A stretch of 11,173 nucleotides of DNA from JAHIYG01 sp041306075 (GCA_041306075.1 JBFYKH010000067.1:1-11173); one strand, 5' to 3'. Counted from the stretch's first letter, positions 5,307 through 11,100 are shown. Numbers and translations are program-made. Notes: generated from the letters alone by a model not told the origin.

Positions 5307-5315
5307 ATTAAATAT
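5307..5315 (-). promoter_or_regulatory. TATA box for argB operon
   Basis: Minus strand ATATTTAAT at 5315-5307, centred about 29 nt upstream of the argB ATG. It lies only a few bases from the opposite-strand TATA of the next gene inside a 68-bp divergent gap. Confidence 0.6.
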
Positions 5316-5318
5316 CCG

Positions 5319-5324
5319 TTATAT
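5319..5324 (+). promoter_or_regulatory. TATA box for the five-repeat protein gene
   Basis: CCGTTATATCC, with TTATAT at 5319-5324, centred about 29 nt upstream of the ATG at 5351. Near-leaderless. Divergent with the argB promoter. Confidence 0.6.
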
Positions 5325-5350
5325 CCTCCCCCTTCCCAGAAAATAACGGC

Positions 5351-6082
5351 ATGAGAATAAAGGAGCTCAAGACGCAGCCGCTTCTGAGCCCGCCAGCCCC
5401 GAAGGAGTGGCGGCAGGTCACCGACAAGGACGCCGAGGCGATGATACGAGCCCTGAACGTGTTCCGCGTTGCAAACGGGACCCCGGACACCCGCGGCCTC
5501 TATGTCGCGGAATTACACTTCCTCACCCATACCCTCGGCATTGGAGAGACGCACACGAGAGCCGACCTGGAGCTGATGGAACGCGACCTTAAAAAGGCGA
5601 GACGTGAAGGCAACGGCAAGGAGGTCGGCGAAATCCTGCTGGCATACAGGGCGCTAGGCATTCGCTCCACGGTAGAGGAGGCGGACCGAAGCACCATGCG
5701 CGAGGGCCTGGGGAAACTACGGGTGGGAAAAGACCCCTACAACCTCACAATCCTACACGGCATCATGCACGGCCTCGGCGTCGGGGAGGCGGTGACGCGG
5801 CAGGACCGCGGGATGATGGAGGCGGAGAGGCTTAAGCTGCTGGAAACCGAAAAGAACGGCGTCGCCTTGGGCCTGGTCCTTGTCGCCATCCGCGACGCCA
5901 AAGGGGGGAAGCCGGCGAACCCAGACGAGATAAACCTCATGAGGGCAGACCTAGAGGCTGTTAGGACATCCGGCCACGGCTTCCACATAGCATACATCCA
6001 CTACGCCCTCCACGAACTCCTGCCCCCCATCCAGGCACCCTCTACGCCGCCTATCCCGCCCATCAAACGCTTCAAGAACTGA
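5351..6082 (+). CDS. Unknown protein made of five ~40-residue repeats
   Basis: I do not recognise this 243-aa protein. It has no signal peptide or membrane span. After a proline-rich start it consists of five repeats of about 40-45 residues, at about 24-68, 69-108, 109-148, 149-189 and 190-227. Each begins with an acidic residue 4-5 positions before Met (D27..M31, D72..M76, D112..M116, D152..M156, D192..M197), continues as a charged helix, and ends with a second helix such as AELHFLTHTLGIGE, ILLAYRALGIRS, ILHGIMHGLGVGE, LVLVAIRDAKGG and AYIHYALHELL. A helix-turn-helix solenoid is likely. His residues recur in repeats 1, 3 and 5. The tail is proline-rich (APSTPPIPPIKRF). Function unknown; a binding scaffold is a guess. 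Confidence 0.8.
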   Translation: MRIKELKTQPLLSPPAPKEWRQVTDKDAEAMIRALNVFRVANGTPDTRGLYVAELHFLTHTLGIGETHTRADLELMERDLKKARREGNGKEVGEILLAYRALGIRSTVEEADRSTMREGLGKLRVGKDPYNLTILHGIMHGLGVGEAVTRQDRGMMEAERLKLLETEKNGVALGLVLVAIRDAKGGKPANPDEINLMRADLEAVRTSGHGFHIAYIHYALHELLPPIQAPSTPPIPPIKRFKN

Positions 6083-6132
6083 AATCCTCCGCCCTCCATC
6101 CCACGTATAACCCGTTTTCCGGCTTACTATCC

Positions 6133-6141
6133 TATATATAT
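6133..6141 (+). promoter_or_regulatory. TATA box for trkA
   Basis: CCTATATATATTG, the strongest TATA in the window, centred about 36 nt upstream of the ATG at 6173. Predicts a leader of about 10 nt. A second weaker element (GTATAACCC) lies near 6105-6110. Confidence 0.6.
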
Positions 6142-6172
6142 TGCACATGCGCCTATACAGTAAAACCGTAAA

Positions 6173-6820
6173 ATGTACATCATAATAATCGGCTGCGGCG
6201 CCATAGGGAAGTCGCTCGTCAACCACCTCATAGGCGAAGGCCATGAGCTCGTCATAATAGAGTCCGACGAGGAGCGCAGCAAACACCTCGCCGAGTCCCT
6301 GGACGCCATCATAATACACGGCGACGGCTCAAGCACGGACGTCCTCAAGGACGCGGGCGTCGAGCGCGCCGACGCAGTCGCAGTCCTCACCGAAGACGAC
6401 AACACCAACCTCACAATCTGCCAGATACTCAAGAAATTCAAGGTCCCGAAGATAGTCAGCCGCGTCAACGAGCCCGACAAGAAGGACCTCTACATAAGCC
6501 TCGAGATAACCGCCGCCATAAGCATAGTCTCCGCGGCAGTCAGCCAGATAAAGAACGCCCTCACCAAGGACAAGGGCAGGAGCATGATGAGCATCGCAGG
6601 AGGCAACGCCGAGGTAGTGGAGCTGAAACTCACCAACAACAAGCTGGACGGCAAGAAGGTACACGACATCGGCCTCCCGTACGGCGCCCTCATAGCGGTC
6701 GTCTACAGGAAAGGCGAAGTCCTCATAGCCGACCCGGAGACGATACTGAAGAAGGACGACGTCCTCACCGTCATCACCAAGACCGAGGTCATACAGGACG
6801 TCACCACAGTCCTCAAGTAG
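6173..6820 (+). CDS. trkA: TrkA-type K+ transport regulator (RCK_N + RCK_C)
   Basis: Cytoplasmic subunit that binds NAD(H) or nucleotide and gates Trk/Ktr-type potassium uptake channels. The 215-aa protein has an N-terminal Rossmann domain with GCGAIG at 7-12 and the acidic residue E30 ending the second strand (LVIIES). HGDGSSTDVLKDAGVERADAVAVLTEDDNTNL (about 49-80) is the typical RCK_N core. A C-terminal RCK_C domain follows at about 140-215 (VVELKLTNNKLDGKKVHDIGLP, then ADPETILKKDDVLTVI). One RCK_N plus one RCK_C matches the short archaeal TrkA form. No channel subunit (TrkH/KtrB) is in the window. Its TAG abuts the stop of the convergent bofA-like gene with no spacer. Confidence 0.9.
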   Translation: MYIIIIGCGAIGKSLVNHLIGEGHELVIIESDEERSKHLAESLDAIIIHGDGSSTDVLKDAGVERADAVAVLTEDDNTNLTICQILKKFKVPKIVSRVNEPDKKDLYISLEITAAISIVSAAVSQIKNALTKDKGRSMMSIAGGNAEVVELKLTNNKLDGKKVHDIGLPYGALIAVVYRKGEVLIADPETILKKDDVLTVITKTEVIQDVTTVLK

Positions 6821-7081
6821 CTACAGCATCCCGAAGAGGTGGAGGGCGACCAGCGTCCCAACGCCGGGGAGGCCGAACACCGCGGAAATCAGCACCGTCG
6901 CCAGGTTGAGCGGCATACCCCAACCCAGGTACACGTTCAGGAACAGGAGTATCAGAACCCCCGCGACGCCGTTGACTATGAGCGTCTCCACCTTATGCAC
7001 CGCGCCCTTCAGGAGGCTCCACGCTATGACCGCGAAGACCGCGAGCACCACGGCCGCGACGGCGTACCCGAGGACGCTCAT
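6821..7081 (-). CDS. BofA-family integral membrane protein (86 aa)
   Basis: Small membrane protein with three hydrophobic spans (about 3-24, 36-53, 60-84). The block ETLIVNGVAGVLILLFLNVYLGWGMPLNLATVLISAVFGLPGVGTLVAL matches the BofA pattern: 'NGVxGxxxLxxLN', then 'P.N..T....G..G.PGV..L'. In Bacillus BofA inhibits the pro-sigmaK protease SpoIVFB; archaeal relatives have no established role and sporulation is not implied. The ATG overlaps the TGA of the KaiC-like gene (ATGA), so the two proteins should be made together. Ends stop-to-stop with trkA. Confidence 0.82.
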   Translation of the reverse strand: MSVLGYAVAAVVLAVFAVIAWSLLKGAVHKVETLIVNGVAGVLILLFLNVYLGWGMPLNLATVLISAVFGLPGVGTLVALHLFGML

Positions 7082-7761
7082 ACCAGGACCTTCTCCCCCG
7101 GATACAGCGATATGCCTCCGCCTCCGAGCCGGTACACTATCTCCTGCCTGCTGTGGTTGGTCCCCCTCATCTTCAACACCTCGATGCTCCGCACCCTCTC
7201 CTGGCCCACCTTCCTGTTGTACAGGTGGAATATGCCGTCGACGAGGTACCCGACGTTGAACCGTGCCTCCCCGTCCTCCACCTCGCTCGTCACAAGGACC
7301 GTCGCCCCCCAGCGCTCAAGCATCTCGAAGAGCATCATCAACGCCCCCCTCTGCGAAGTCTCCCCCCCGTAGGAGAGCATCAGGGCGGTCACGCTGTCGA
7401 CGACCACCCTCTTCACCCTGCCTCCCCTGAAATACTCCTCGAAGCTGACAATGCCCTGGTCCAGGAAACCCCTCATCTCCTGCACCGACGCCTTATGGAA
7501 AATCAGGAGGCCCTTCGCCTCAAGGGCCGCCAAATCGAAGCCGAACCGCCGCATGTTGTCGAAGAACTTCTCCTTGTTCTCCTCCACGGAGACGTACAGT
7601 CCGACCTCCCCACGGTCCGCACCCGCCTTCAGGAAATGAGTAGCGAAAGTCGACTTCCCGGTCCCAGCCTCCCCGACGACCAAACTTATGCTCCTCTCCT
7701 TGATTCCCCCCTCTATAAGCTCGTCCAAACCGGGGACTCCAGTCGACAACCTCTCGTTCAT
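7078..7761 (-). CDS. KaiC-like RecA-superfamily ATPase, single domain
   Basis: The 227-aa protein has a single KaiC domain. It starts RLSTGVPGLDELIEGGI (4-20), the standard KaiC/RadA entry. Walker A is GEAGTGKST at 30-38 (K36, S37); the paired glutamates of KaiC ATPases are E60-E61 in VSVEEN; Walker B is RVVVDS with D122; a sensor-like TSEVE follows at about 158-162. No second KaiC domain or C-terminal autophosphorylation region is present, so a clock role is not implied. Archaeal single-domain KaiC proteins are often regulatory or signalling ATPases; the partner is unknown. Overlap with the BofA-like membrane gene suggests a membrane-associated job, which is inference. Leaderless ATG. Confidence 0.88.
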   Translation of the reverse strand: MNERLSTGVPGLDELIEGGIKERSISLVVGEAGTGKSTFATHFLKAGADRGEVGLYVSVEENKEKFFDNMRRFGFDLAALEAKGLLIFHKASVQEMRGFLDQGIVSFEEYFRGGRVKRVVVDSVTALMLSYGGETSQRGALMMLFEMLERWGATVLVTSEVEDGEARFNVGYLVDGIFHLYNRKVGQERVRSIEVLKMRGTNHSRQEIVYRLGGGGISLYPGEKVLV

Positions 7762-7781
7762 GCAAGAAAATTACCCGGGTG

Positions 7782-7790
7782 AAATAATAA
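7782..7790 (-). promoter_or_regulatory. TATA box for the KaiC-like/BofA operon
   Basis: Minus strand GCTTATTATTTC, with TTATTATTT at 7790-7782, centred about 25 nt upstream of the ATG at 7761. Confidence 0.55.
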
Positions 7791-7806
7791 GCCGCATGGA
7801 ACCCCC

Positions 7807-7812
7807 TTATAA
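7807..7812 (+). promoter_or_regulatory. TATA box for tRNA-Pro(CGG)
   Basis: CCTTATAACC, with TTATAA at 7807-7812, centred about 41 nt upstream of the tRNA. This allows a 5' leader of about 15 nt. It diverges from the KaiC-like gene promoter. Confidence 0.55.
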
Positions 7813-7850
7813 CCAAAATCCGACATAATACATCACTAAAAAGCACGGCC

Positions 7851-7923
7851 GGGGCCGTGGGGTAGCTTGGTATCCTTCCAGCTTCGGGAGCTGGTGACCT
7901 GCGTTCAAATCGCAGCGGCCCCA
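7851..7923 (+). tRNA. trnP: tRNA-Pro (CGG)
   Basis: 73 nt, intronless. Acceptor GGGGCCG/CGGCCCC, A73 at 7923. D-arm begins GGGT and contains G18-G19 (TTGG). Anticodon stem CCAGC/GCTGG, loop TTCGGGA, anticodon CGG. T-stem CTGCG/CGCAG, loop TTCAAAT. CCA is not encoded, so tRNase Z and CCA-adding enzyme are needed. The first 22 nt reappear as a broken copy at 8043-8064. Confidence 0.96.
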
Positions 7924-7957
7924 TGAGCCGTCACGTCAGTTCACGACGGGACGAATG

Positions 7958-7976
7958 GCGGGGTCTCCGACCCCGC
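7958..7976. repeat. Perfect 8-bp hairpin, TCC (GGA) triloop
   Basis: GCGGGGTC (7958-7965), loop TCC, GACCCCGC (7969-7976). On the minus strand the loop is GGA, a GNA triloop. It lies about 34 nt downstream of tRNA-Pro(CGG). No T-tract follows, so it is not a classical terminator. Confidence 0.65.
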
Positions 7977-8003
7977 ATGCATCAGCCACAGCACCCCTAA
8001 GTC

Positions 8004-8028
8004 TTTTAATCCCTGACGGCCCTATAAG
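8004..8028 (+). promoter_or_regulatory. TATA-like elements before the tRNA-Pro fragment
   Basis: TTTTAA (8004-8009) lies about 36 nt before the tRNA-Pro 5' fragment, the spacing seen for tRNA-His. TATAAG (8023-8028) is closer. No good TATA lies at the usual distance from the intact tRNA-Pro(UGG) at 8205, so these may drive it through the insert. Confidence 0.4.
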
Positions 8029-8042
8029 TATCCACTCAAACC

Positions 8043-8064
8043 GGGGCCGTGGGGTAGCTTGGTA
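8043..8064 (+). pseudogene. Broken tRNA-Pro: 5' fragment (acceptor strand and D-arm)
   Basis: These 22 nt are identical to the 5' end of tRNA-Pro(CGG) and differ at one base from tRNA-Pro(UGG). The match stops in the 3' strand of the D-stem, but the next bases complete it: GGGT (8052-8055) pairs with ACCC (8064-8067), so the D-arm can still form. No anticodon arm, T-arm or 3' acceptor strand follows; a hairpin-rich insert does. This is either debris of a tRNA duplication or insertion, or a tRNA-like 5' leader of the tRNA-Pro(UGG) transcript. Confidence 0.85.
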
Positions 8065-8204
8065 CCCGTTTAAACCTTTTCTTTCTTCATAAGAAAGAAC
8101 CCGCAGAAAGCAGCGGCTTTCCGGGGCCTCAGAAGGCAGAGCCTTCTGTGGAAGCTTTCATGGAAAAGAAAGAACACAAAAAAGCAAACGCGAACAACAT
8201 ATGT
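8065..8204 (+). repeat. 140-nt hairpin-rich insert between tRNA-Pro fragments
   Basis: Lies between the broken 5' end and the intact tRNA-Pro(UGG). Hairpins in order: TTCTTTCTT/AAGAAAGAA (8079-8087, 8091-8099; loop CAT); GAAAGC/GCTTTC (8106-8111, 8116-8121; loop 4 nt); CAGAAGGC/GCCTTCTG (8130-8137, 8141-8148; loop AGA). The 13-mer CTTCTGTGGAAGC at 8143-8155 is shared with the His-locus units. AAGAAAGAAC recurs at 8091-8100 and 8166-8175, and GCTTTC recurs at 8154-8159, so two stems each have a second possible partner. No coding potential seen. Confidence 0.75.
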
Positions 8205-8277
8205 GGGACCGTGGGGTAGCTTGGTATCCTTCTAGCTTTGGGAGCTAGTGACCTGCGTTCAAATCGCAGCGGTCCCA
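8205..8277 (+). tRNA. trnP: tRNA-Pro (TGG)
   Basis: 73 nt, intronless. Acceptor GGGACCG/CGGTCCC, A73 at 8277. Anticodon stem CTAGC/GCTAG, loop TTTGGGA, anticodon TGG. T-stem CTGCG/CGCAG, loop TTCAAAT. It differs from tRNA-Pro(CGG) only at compensated acceptor and anticodon-stem pairs and the anticodon, so the two are paralogues from a recent local duplication. No CCA is encoded. Confidence 0.96.
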
Positions 8278-8278
8278 A

Positions 8279-8297
8279 TAAACTTTAATAAAGTTTA
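8279..8297. repeat. AT-rich 8-bp hairpin after tRNA-Pro(TGG)
   Basis: TAAACTTT (8279-8286), loop AAT, AAAGTTTA (8290-8297). It begins one base after the tRNA 3' end and could help terminate or process the transcript. A 3-nt loop, as in the other hairpins of the tRNA regions. Confidence 0.6.
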
Positions 8298-8312
8298 ATC
8301 AAACCTCGAGTA

Positions 8313-8335
8313 CTGGGGGTTCTGCGAACCCCCAG
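8313..8335. repeat. Perfect 10-bp hairpin, TGC (GCA) triloop
   Basis: CTGGGGGTTC (8313-8322), loop TGC, GAACCCCCAG (8326-8335). On the minus strand the loop is GCA, a GNA triloop. The longest perfect stem in the window. Lies in the gap between tRNA-Pro(TGG) and the promoter of the next gene. Confidence 0.7.
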
Positions 8336-8380
8336 AACGCACGTGCCGTGGCGTCCTAAGCCTTCCTGCTACCGTCTCAG

Positions 8381-8387
8381 TATTTAT
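8381..8387 (+). promoter_or_regulatory. TATA box for the single-span membrane protein
   Basis: AGTATTTATCC, with TATTTAT at 8381-8387, centred about 26 nt upstream of the ATG at 8410. Predicts a leaderless mRNA. Confidence 0.55.
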
Positions 8388-8409
8388 CCGTTGTCAGGAA
8401 TAACTAACC

Positions 8410-8988
8410 ATGTTGTACTGCCTCTTCACGTTCCTGATAGTCGGCGCTTTCATGGCTTTCGCTCTCGTGCTGTCGACGCTCCGGTTCAACCGGGTCCGCG
8501 ACGACTTCCGCTCAATGGCGTCGGAGTATGGCCTCGAGTACAAGGACAACGGCAGGTGGAGGTACCCGGAGGTCGCGGGCGACTACCGCGGCCGGGGCGT
8601 GCGCGTCTACCTGGTGGTCGAAGGCCGCGGCAAGCAATCGAGGACGTACACGGTCGTCCAGGCGAAGCACAAGGGGGCCGTTAGGACGAAGATAAGCGTC
8701 CAGCGGGAGAATCTGGGGTCGAAGCTGGCGAAGATGATAGGCTACAGGGAGATACAGGTGGGCGTCCAGGATTTCGACGACAGGTTCTACGTGACCTGCC
8801 AGGACGAGGCCGAAGGCAGGCGGGTGCTAGGCTTCGACGTGCAGCAGGCCCTGATGAACGTCCAGCACCCCCTGGACATAGAGGCGAATATAGTGAAGTC
8901 TAAGATTCTGAAGGTGCAGGGCAGGGCTCAAGTCTCAGCCGTCATGAACGCATTGTGCGACGTGGCCGAGCGGCTCGACCGCGTTTAG
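8410..8988 (+). CDS. Single-span membrane protein with soluble domain, unknown function
   Basis: The 192-aa protein has one N-terminal hydrophobic span (about 3-24, LYCLFTFLIVGAFMAFALVL) followed by a basic stop (RFNRVRDDF), so the rest probably faces the cytoplasm. The soluble part has a helix (about 27-41), then 'PEVAGDYRGRGVRVYLV', 'RTYTVVQAKHK', 'TKISVQRENLGSKLAKMIG', 'IQVGVQDFDDRFYVTCQDE' and a helical C-terminus. The order 'G.Y.GR.V.V ... G..DFD..F.V' resembles DUF3137-type and related bacterial proteins of unknown function; the match is by pattern only. It lies after the tRNA-Pro pair and converges stop-to-stop with rnz. No function is proposed. Confidence 0.78.
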   Translation: MLYCLFTFLIVGAFMAFALVLSTLRFNRVRDDFRSMASEYGLEYKDNGRWRYPEVAGDYRGRGVRVYLVVEGRGKQSRTYTVVQAKHKGAVRTKISVQRENLGSKLAKMIGYREIQVGVQDFDDRFYVTCQDEAEGRRVLGFDVQQALMNVQHPLDIEANIVKSKILKVQGRAQVSAVMNALCDVAERLDRV

Positions 8989-9897
8989 CTACCAGTGCTT
9001 CGGCACCTGGACTTTCATGAAGTCTTCGGCGACGTAGGATTCCGGGAAGACCTCCCTCGCCTCAGCCTGGAGCCTCCCGGGCTCCGTGTACCTCTGGCTT
9101 ATGTGTGTCAGGTAGAGTTTCTTCGCGCCCGCCTTCAGGGCGACTTCCGCCGCCTGCCTCGTGGTCGAGTGCGCTGCGTCCTTCGTGTTCTCCACGTCCT
9201 CGTGGCTGAACATGCTCTCGTGTATCAGGAGGTCGGCGCCCGCGGCCAGCTCCTCAACGGCCTTGCACGGCCTCGTGTCTCCGGTGTACACGACCTTCCT
9301 GCCCGGGATGGGCTCGCTCAGCACCATGTCCGGGGTGATTTTCTTTCCCTTGACGTCCACGGTCTCGCCGCTCTGGAGCCTCGAGAACAGGCGGCCCTCC
9401 GGAACCCCGAGGTCGAGCGCCGTCTGCTTCTGGAACCTCCTGTGCGGGTCCTCTGTGACGCAGTAGGCGAGGCTGTTTCTCGTGTGGTCGGCCCGGGCCG
9501 CGGACACCGTGTACCTCCCGCCCTTGTGGACCAGGCCGCCGTCCGACTCGTTCACGTTCACCCGGAAGTGGTCGAGGACGAAGCTGCCTGTCGTGAGTAT
9601 CTTTTCGACGGCGTCCCTGGTGCCGCGGGGTCCGTGGATGGTCAGCGGCCTTTCCCTCTCAAGGAAGTCCATGCTCTGTATCATCCCCCCGAGGCCGAGG
9701 AAGTGGTCTGCGTGCAGGTGAGTCAGGTATATGTTGTCCAGGCTCATGAAGTTCAGGCCTGCCAGGCGCATCTGCCGCTGCGTGCCCTCCCCGCAGTCGA
9801 ACAGCATCGGCTCCCCGAGGTAGTCGAGGTGGACTGCCGGGAGCCCCCGCTTCTCCGTGGGGATGCAGCCGGACGTCCCTAGAAAAGTGACCTCCAT
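8989..9897 (-). CDS. rnz: tRNase Z (ribonuclease Z)
   Basis: Metallo-beta-lactamase fold endonuclease that cuts pre-tRNA just after the discriminator base, producing the 3' end to which CCA is added. The 302-aa protein is the short (tRNase Z-S) form. Motifs: FDCGEGTQRQM at 33-43; THLHADH at 59-65 (H60, H62, D64, H65, the two-zinc motif); a His in the ARADHTRNS segment near 133-141; YTGDTRP with the bridging Asp near 205; HESMF; and H265 in THISQRY. All zinc ligands appear present. The three tRNA genes in this window lack encoded CCA, so they are its expected substrates. Leaderless ATG at 9897. It ends stop-to-stop with the gene at 8410-8988. Confidence 0.95.
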   Translation of the reverse strand: MEVTFLGTSGCIPTEKRGLPAVHLDYLGEPMLFDCGEGTQRQMRLAGLNFMSLDNIYLTHLHADHFLGLGGMIQSMDFLERERPLTIHGPRGTRDAVEKILTTGSFVLDHFRVNVNESDGGLVHKGGRYTVSAARADHTRNSLAYCVTEDPHRRFQKQTALDLGVPEGRLFSRLQSGETVDVKGKKITPDMVLSEPIPGRKVVYTGDTRPCKAVEELAAGADLLIHESMFSHEDVENTKDAAHSTTRQAAEVALKAGAKKLYLTHISQRYTEPGRLQAEAREVFPESYVAEDFMKVQVPKHW

Positions 9898-9919
9898 GTA
9901 TACGGATAGGCCCCCATGC

Positions 9920-9926
9920 TATATAT
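9920..9926 (-). promoter_or_regulatory. TATA box for rnz
   Basis: Minus strand GGATATATAGC, with ATATATA at 9926-9920, centred about 26 nt upstream of the rnz ATG. The remaining bases to 9980 show nothing further. Confidence 0.65.
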
Positions 9927-9980
9927 CCGCTAAAAGCCGATACGGGGCGCGGCAGCGTCGTATCCTAGACGACTGCAGGC

Positions 9981-11078
9981 TCACTCGTACTCCAGGCTGG
10001 CGGGATTCCTCCCCACGATGATTCGGACGTGCCTTGGGGCGTACACCCTCCCCTCGCGTTCGAGGACGAGGCCTGAGCCCAAAGCCATCCTTTTTTCGGC
10101 GTCGTCGAGCGGCACCCCCTCAACAGCCTTTTTCACGCAGCCGAGCATGGCGGGATACTCGTGCCGGAAGTATTTTATGTTCCCGGTGTCTAGGCAGTAG
10201 CTTGTGTTCCCTGTGTGGCCGCCCGCCTCCAGGGCGTCGAAATCGTCGAGGAGTTTGCGGACGTCCTTGTCGAAGCCTATGAACCTTCTCCCGAAAAGGG
10301 TTTCGTAGCATCCCGGGTCCCCCTCCGCCAGGGCCATGAACCTCCTGCCAGTCTCGTCGTCAAGGCCGAACCCGTCGACTATCCGTTTCTCGTCGTCCCT
10401 CCCGAATGCGCTGAAGGATATCTCCCTGAAGCCGGCCTCCCTGTATACCCCCTCCACGTACCCGTAGTAGCCGAGGGGCCTGACGCCTATCACCACCGCC
10501 TTCCCCTCCCTCCTGAACGCGTTCACCGCCTTCACGACCTCGTCCTTGTCCTGGTAGCCGAGTTCGTCCAGGTACACGAGGGGGGCTTTGGCTATTTCCG
10601 CGCCGTACCTCCTCAGCCCGTCTTCGAGTCTGTGGGAGGTCATCATGTCCGCGTAGACTCCGCCGCCGATGTCCCTGAAGAGCTGGTGCATCGTCGCCGT
10701 CTTGCCGAAGCCTCCGGGCGCCGCCAGGACGACGACGTCGCCTCCGTCCAGGGCGCCGGCGACCTCCATCCTCAGCTCCCGTCGCAGGCCGGCCCCCACC
10801 TCAGCCCTCATCCGTCTCGAGACATCAGCCGCCTCATCCAAAAGGTCTTTCCCGGCTTCGGTCCTCGGCTGTTTCGCAGGACCCCGCGCACGCACAGGCA
10901 ATGCCCCCCCGTCCCGCGCGCTCCAGGACTGTTCCACGAAGGCCCGCAGCCTCCGCGTTTCGGCGACGTCCACCGCCCTGGCGCGGCCGATGGAATCCCT
11001 GACCATCCCCGAGAATATGGTGCGGATGCCGGGCGTCACGTCCTGTCCGCCACCCGCAGCGGCCTCCCTCTCAGGCAT
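9981..11078 (-). CDS. Archaeal P-loop ATPase (AAA/STAND-like)
   Basis: I start this gene at the ATG 11078-11076 (365 aa). An earlier in-frame ATG at 11144 would put the TATA box inside the coding region and add a poor N-terminus. Numbering from the chosen start, Walker A is APGGFGKT at 120-127 (K126, T127) and Walker B is LVYLDELG at 167-174 (D171, E172). A sensor-like segment AVVIGVRPLGYYGY and a helical region with FGRDDEKRIVDGF follow, then a probable winged-helix C-terminus ending LVLEREGRVYAPRHVRIIV. This layout resembles 'archaeal ATPase' proteins, often regulators or parts of mobile and defence modules. Residues 1-100 are low-complexity and rich in Ala, Arg and Gly. No partner gene is evident; function unknown. 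Confidence 0.82.
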   Translation of the reverse strand: MPEREAAAGGGQDVTPGIRTIFSGMVRDSIGRARAVDVAETRRLRAFVEQSWSARDGGALPVRARGPAKQPRTEAGKDLLDEAADVSRRMRAEVGAGLRRELRMEVAGALDGGDVVVLAAPGGFGKTATMHQLFRDIGGGVYADMMTSHRLEDGLRRYGAEIAKAPLVYLDELGYQDKDEVVKAVNAFRREGKAVVIGVRPLGYYGYVEGVYREAGFREISFSAFGRDDEKRIVDGFGLDDETGRRFMALAEGDPGCYETLFGRRFIGFDKDVRKLLDDFDALEAGGHTGNTSYCLDTGNIKYFRHEYPAMLGCVKKAVEGVPLDDAEKRMALGSGLVLEREGRVYAPRHVRIIVGRNPASLEYE

Positions 11079-11079
11079 G

Positions 11080-11086
11080 TTTATTA
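11080..11086 (+). promoter_or_regulatory. TATA box for the PHP gene
   Basis: GTTTATTACC, with TTTATTA at 11080-11086, centred about 26 nt upstream of the PHP ATG (11109). It starts within two bases of the ATPase start codon on the other strand. Confidence 0.6.
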
Positions 11087-11100
11087 CCGGGCAACGGTAG

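Noticed and set aside
7520..7924. A 134-codon minus-strand frame running from tRNA-Pro(CGG) into the KaiC-like gene.
   Set aside because: It begins inside the tRNA and overlaps the KaiC-like gene in another frame. The translation has no family features.
8043..8277. A single tRNA-Pro(UGG) gene with a large D-arm intron starting at 8043.
   Set aside because: The tRNA at 8205-8277 is complete by itself including the 5' acceptor strand, so no splicing is needed.
8313..8335. Intrinsic (bacterial-type) terminator at the GC hairpin.
   Set aside because: No U-tract follows on either strand, and archaeal termination does not need a hairpin.
8995..9882. A 295-codon open frame on the plus strand, opposite rnz.
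   Set aside because: Antisense shadow of tRNase Z, whose catalytic motifs lie on the minus strand. Same compositional bias as the recJ shadow.
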